DNA from: CAYGWP01 sp964353455
GTDB lineage: Bacteria > Planctomycetota > Phycisphaerae > FEN-1346
Direction of reading: 5' to 3'
Assembly (NCBI GenBank): GCA_964353455.1
Contig: CAYGWP010000315.1
Location: 1-13,338, forward strand
DNA: 13,338 nucleotides
Position 1 is the first letter of the stretch; each line of letters begins with the position of its first letter. The notes under the pieces are model-generated. The model ran no database searches, was not told the DNA's origin, and saw only the letters and a list, made by a program, of their open reading frames with translations. A program made the position numbers and the translations under genes. Positions 13,327 through 13,338 of the stretch are shown piece by piece.

Positions 13327-13338
13327 CAAAGGCCTATG

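Overview
The window is about 13.3 kb of GC-rich DNA. Short dispersed palindromic elements, paralogous-looking beta-propeller lipoproteins, a heparinase II/III-type lyase, a CUT1 sugar importer without its own ATPase, and starts with little or no Shine-Dalgarno sequence together suggest an environmental bacterium of the Planctomycetota/PVC type. That placement is an inference from gene content and base composition. No rRNA, tRNA or CRISPR array was seen.

Layout. (1) 1-1365 (+) is the C-terminal part of a heparinase II/III-family polysaccharide lyase, cut by the window edge. (2) 1366-1554 is an intergenic stretch dominated by a perfect 29-bp inverted repeat and a candidate recQ promoter. (3) 1555-4263 (+) is a RecQ helicase with helicase core, Cys4 zinc and RQC domains plus a HEAT-like C-terminus. 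(4) 4264-4679 has no gene. It holds a large fold-back repeat, a GTAG-headed palindrome and the hicB promoter/operator. (5) 4680-5126 (+) is a HicB-type antitoxin with no HicA beside it. (6) 5159-6604 (-) is a lipoprotein with WD40/TolB-like segments. (7) 6676-9762 (-) is a tightly overlapping importer operon: permease, solute-binding protein, permease. (8) 9763-9944 is a divergent control region. (9) 9945-12409 (+) is an 8-repeat PQQ-type propeller lipoprotein overlapping a GT4 glycosyltransferase by ATGA. (10) 12448-13218 (+) is a LolD/MacB-type ABC ATPase behind a compact terminator. (11) 13219-13338 holds a pair of related hairpins and no gene.

Functionally, the lyase and the CUT1 importer fit extracellular polysaccharide breakdown and uptake of the products. 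The importer must borrow an ATPase encoded elsewhere. The propeller lipoprotein, glycosyltransferase and LolD-like ATPase suggest envelope work. RecQ and HicB are a repair gene and a solitary regulator.

The most notable signal is a set of palindromic elements. Two have the same architecture: GGGTGG, hairpin 1, spacer, hairpin 2, CCACCC, 86-88 bp in all. They lie in frame inside two unrelated conserved genes, recQ (3723-3810) and the LolD-like ATPase (12811-12896), and are read in different frames. Each adds about 29 residues at a place where a linker or loop can tolerate it. This resembles paired REP (BIME-like) elements behaving like the protein-coding palindromic elements known from Rickettsia. 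Nearby intergenic palindromes headed by GTAG, a 15-bp repeat that contains the stop codons of the same two genes, and a hairpin pair with a compensatory base change suggest several coexisting REP-like families.
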